This document shows positions 6,745 to 7,249 of a DNA stretch of 7,249 nucleotides, piece by piece. Numbering within the stretch: position 1 is the stretch's first letter; every line of letters starts with the position of its first letter. Source of the stretch: Burkholderiaceae bacterium. Its GTDB lineage: Bacteria; Pseudomonadota; Gammaproteobacteria; Burkholderiales; Burkholderiaceae_C. The position numbers and the translations under genes were made by a program. Location of the stretch: the NCBI GenBank assembly GCA_025458585.1, contig JALOSD010000086.1, positions 1 to 7,249 of the forward strand. Direction: 5' to 3'. The notes below the pieces were generated by a model. The model had not been told where the DNA came from. It saw nothing but the letters and a program-made list of their open reading frames with translations, and searched no databases.

Positions 6745-7249
6745 TGGCCGACCACTTCTACGCGTCCCGCCCGGCGCCGCTCGACCAGGCCGACGGCCTG
6801 CGCCGGCTGTTCGCCGCCGCGCGCGTGCGCCACGTCGCCGTGGTCGGCAACGCGCAGGTGCCGTTCGCCGGCGTGCTGCTCGAACGGCTCACCGAGGCCT
6901 TGGCGGCGCTCGGCCGCCACACGCTCGTCGTCGACGCCGCCGCCGGCTCGCCGCCGGCACACGAGCTCGCGCGCGTCGACCTCGGCGCGTGCCTCGAGCC
7001 GCTCGCGCCCGGCGTGTCGTACCTGGCCGCGCGCGGCCTGCCGATGCGCTACGTCGACACCCGCGGCTGCGCCGAGGGGCTGCTCGATGCCCTCGCCGAA
7101 GCGGCGCCGCAGGCCGACGTCGTCCTCGTGCACGCCGACGCGGCCGAGCTCAGCCGCCTGTTCCTGCGCCGGCCGCTGCGCCCGGTGCTGCTGGCCGCCG
7201 ACGCGCCGGCCGCGCTCACCGAGGCGTACGCCGGCTTCAAGCTGCTCGC
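6744..7249 (+). CDS. flhG: FlhG/FleN-like MinD-family flagellar number regulator, degenerate P-loop (3' end outside window)
   Basis: FlhG normally is a MinD-like ATPase that stimulates FlhF GTPase and limits flagellar number. The first 168 residues are in the window; the frame is open to the edge. The strongest evidence is the N-terminal DQADGLR (14-20), matching the DQAxxLR FlhF-activating motif of FlhG, together with the position right after flhF. Next comes a beta strand, RHVAVV (29-34), where a MinD family member should continue with GKGGVGKT. Here it reads GNAQVPFAGVLLERL (35-49), with no P-loop lysine or GKT. A second strand TLVVD (60-64) and a later VVLVHAD strand keep the fold pattern. 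Loss of ATP binding is therefore likely. The start ATG at 6744 is the first that includes the motif with a short leader. No Shine-Dalgarno is visible, which suggests dependence on translation of flhF. The family call rests on these points and on general resemblance, so it is somewhat less certain than its neighbours. Confidence 0.82.
   Translation, partial: MADHFYASRPAPLDQADGLRRLFAAARVRHVAVVGNAQVPFAGVLLERLTEALAALGRHTLVVDAAAGSPPAHELARVDLGACLEPLAPGVSYLAARGLPMRYVDTRGCAEGLLDALAEAAPQADVVLVHADAAELSRLFLRRPLRPVLLAADAPAALTEAYAGFKLL

Noticed and set aside
6745..7249. Continuation of the FlhF frame to the window end as a real protein domain
   Set aside because: The translation is almost only Arg, Ser, Pro, Ala, Thr and Cys. 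The other frame over the same bases gives a normal protein with DQADGLR.

Overview
The window is very GC-rich DNA (G or C dominates third codon positions) with tightly packed genes. It reads like a beta-proteobacterium, most likely a Burkholderiales member with polar flagella. The basis is the flhB-flhA-flhF-flhG gene order, an AlgZ/AlgR-like (LytS/LytTR) two-component pair, and protein sequences that resemble that group. The taxonomic call is recognition by eye, not a search.

Left part (1-1328): the 3' end of a LytS/AlgZ-type sensor histidine kinase, cut by the left edge, is followed 17 bases later by its response regulator, with a CheY-like receiver and a LytTR DNA-binding domain. Both read rightwards and probably form one operon.

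Middle (1348-1943): aroQ (type II 3-dehydroquinate dehydratase) lies on the minus strand. It converges on the response regulator with only 19 bases between the stop codons. Between aroQ and flhB is a 161-base divergent intergenic region. It holds an exact copy of the sigma-28 (FliA) -10 octamer, but on the strand pointing at aroQ and without a matching -35.

Right part (1944-7249): a translationally coupled flagellar export and placement operon. FlhB (export-gate switch protein) overlaps FlhA (export-gate ion channel/energiser) by ATGA. FlhA overlaps FlhF (SRP-type GTPase that selects the flagellar site) by ATGA. FlhF then runs into FlhG (MinD-like regulator of FlhF), cut by the right edge. 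FlhB and FlhA build the flagellar type III export gate; FlhF and FlhG set where and how many flagella form.

Two points deserve attention. First, flhF has no in-frame stop before the window ends. At the exact place where a TGATG stop/start overlap with flhG would be expected, the sequence reads CGATG, so one base (position 6742) separates it from a normal junction. Second, the FlhG product keeps the DQAxxLR motif that stimulates FlhF, but the place where a MinD-type P-loop should be has no GKT-type motif, so it looks like a non-ATPase FlhG. No mobile element, CRISPR array, tRNA or rRNA was seen.
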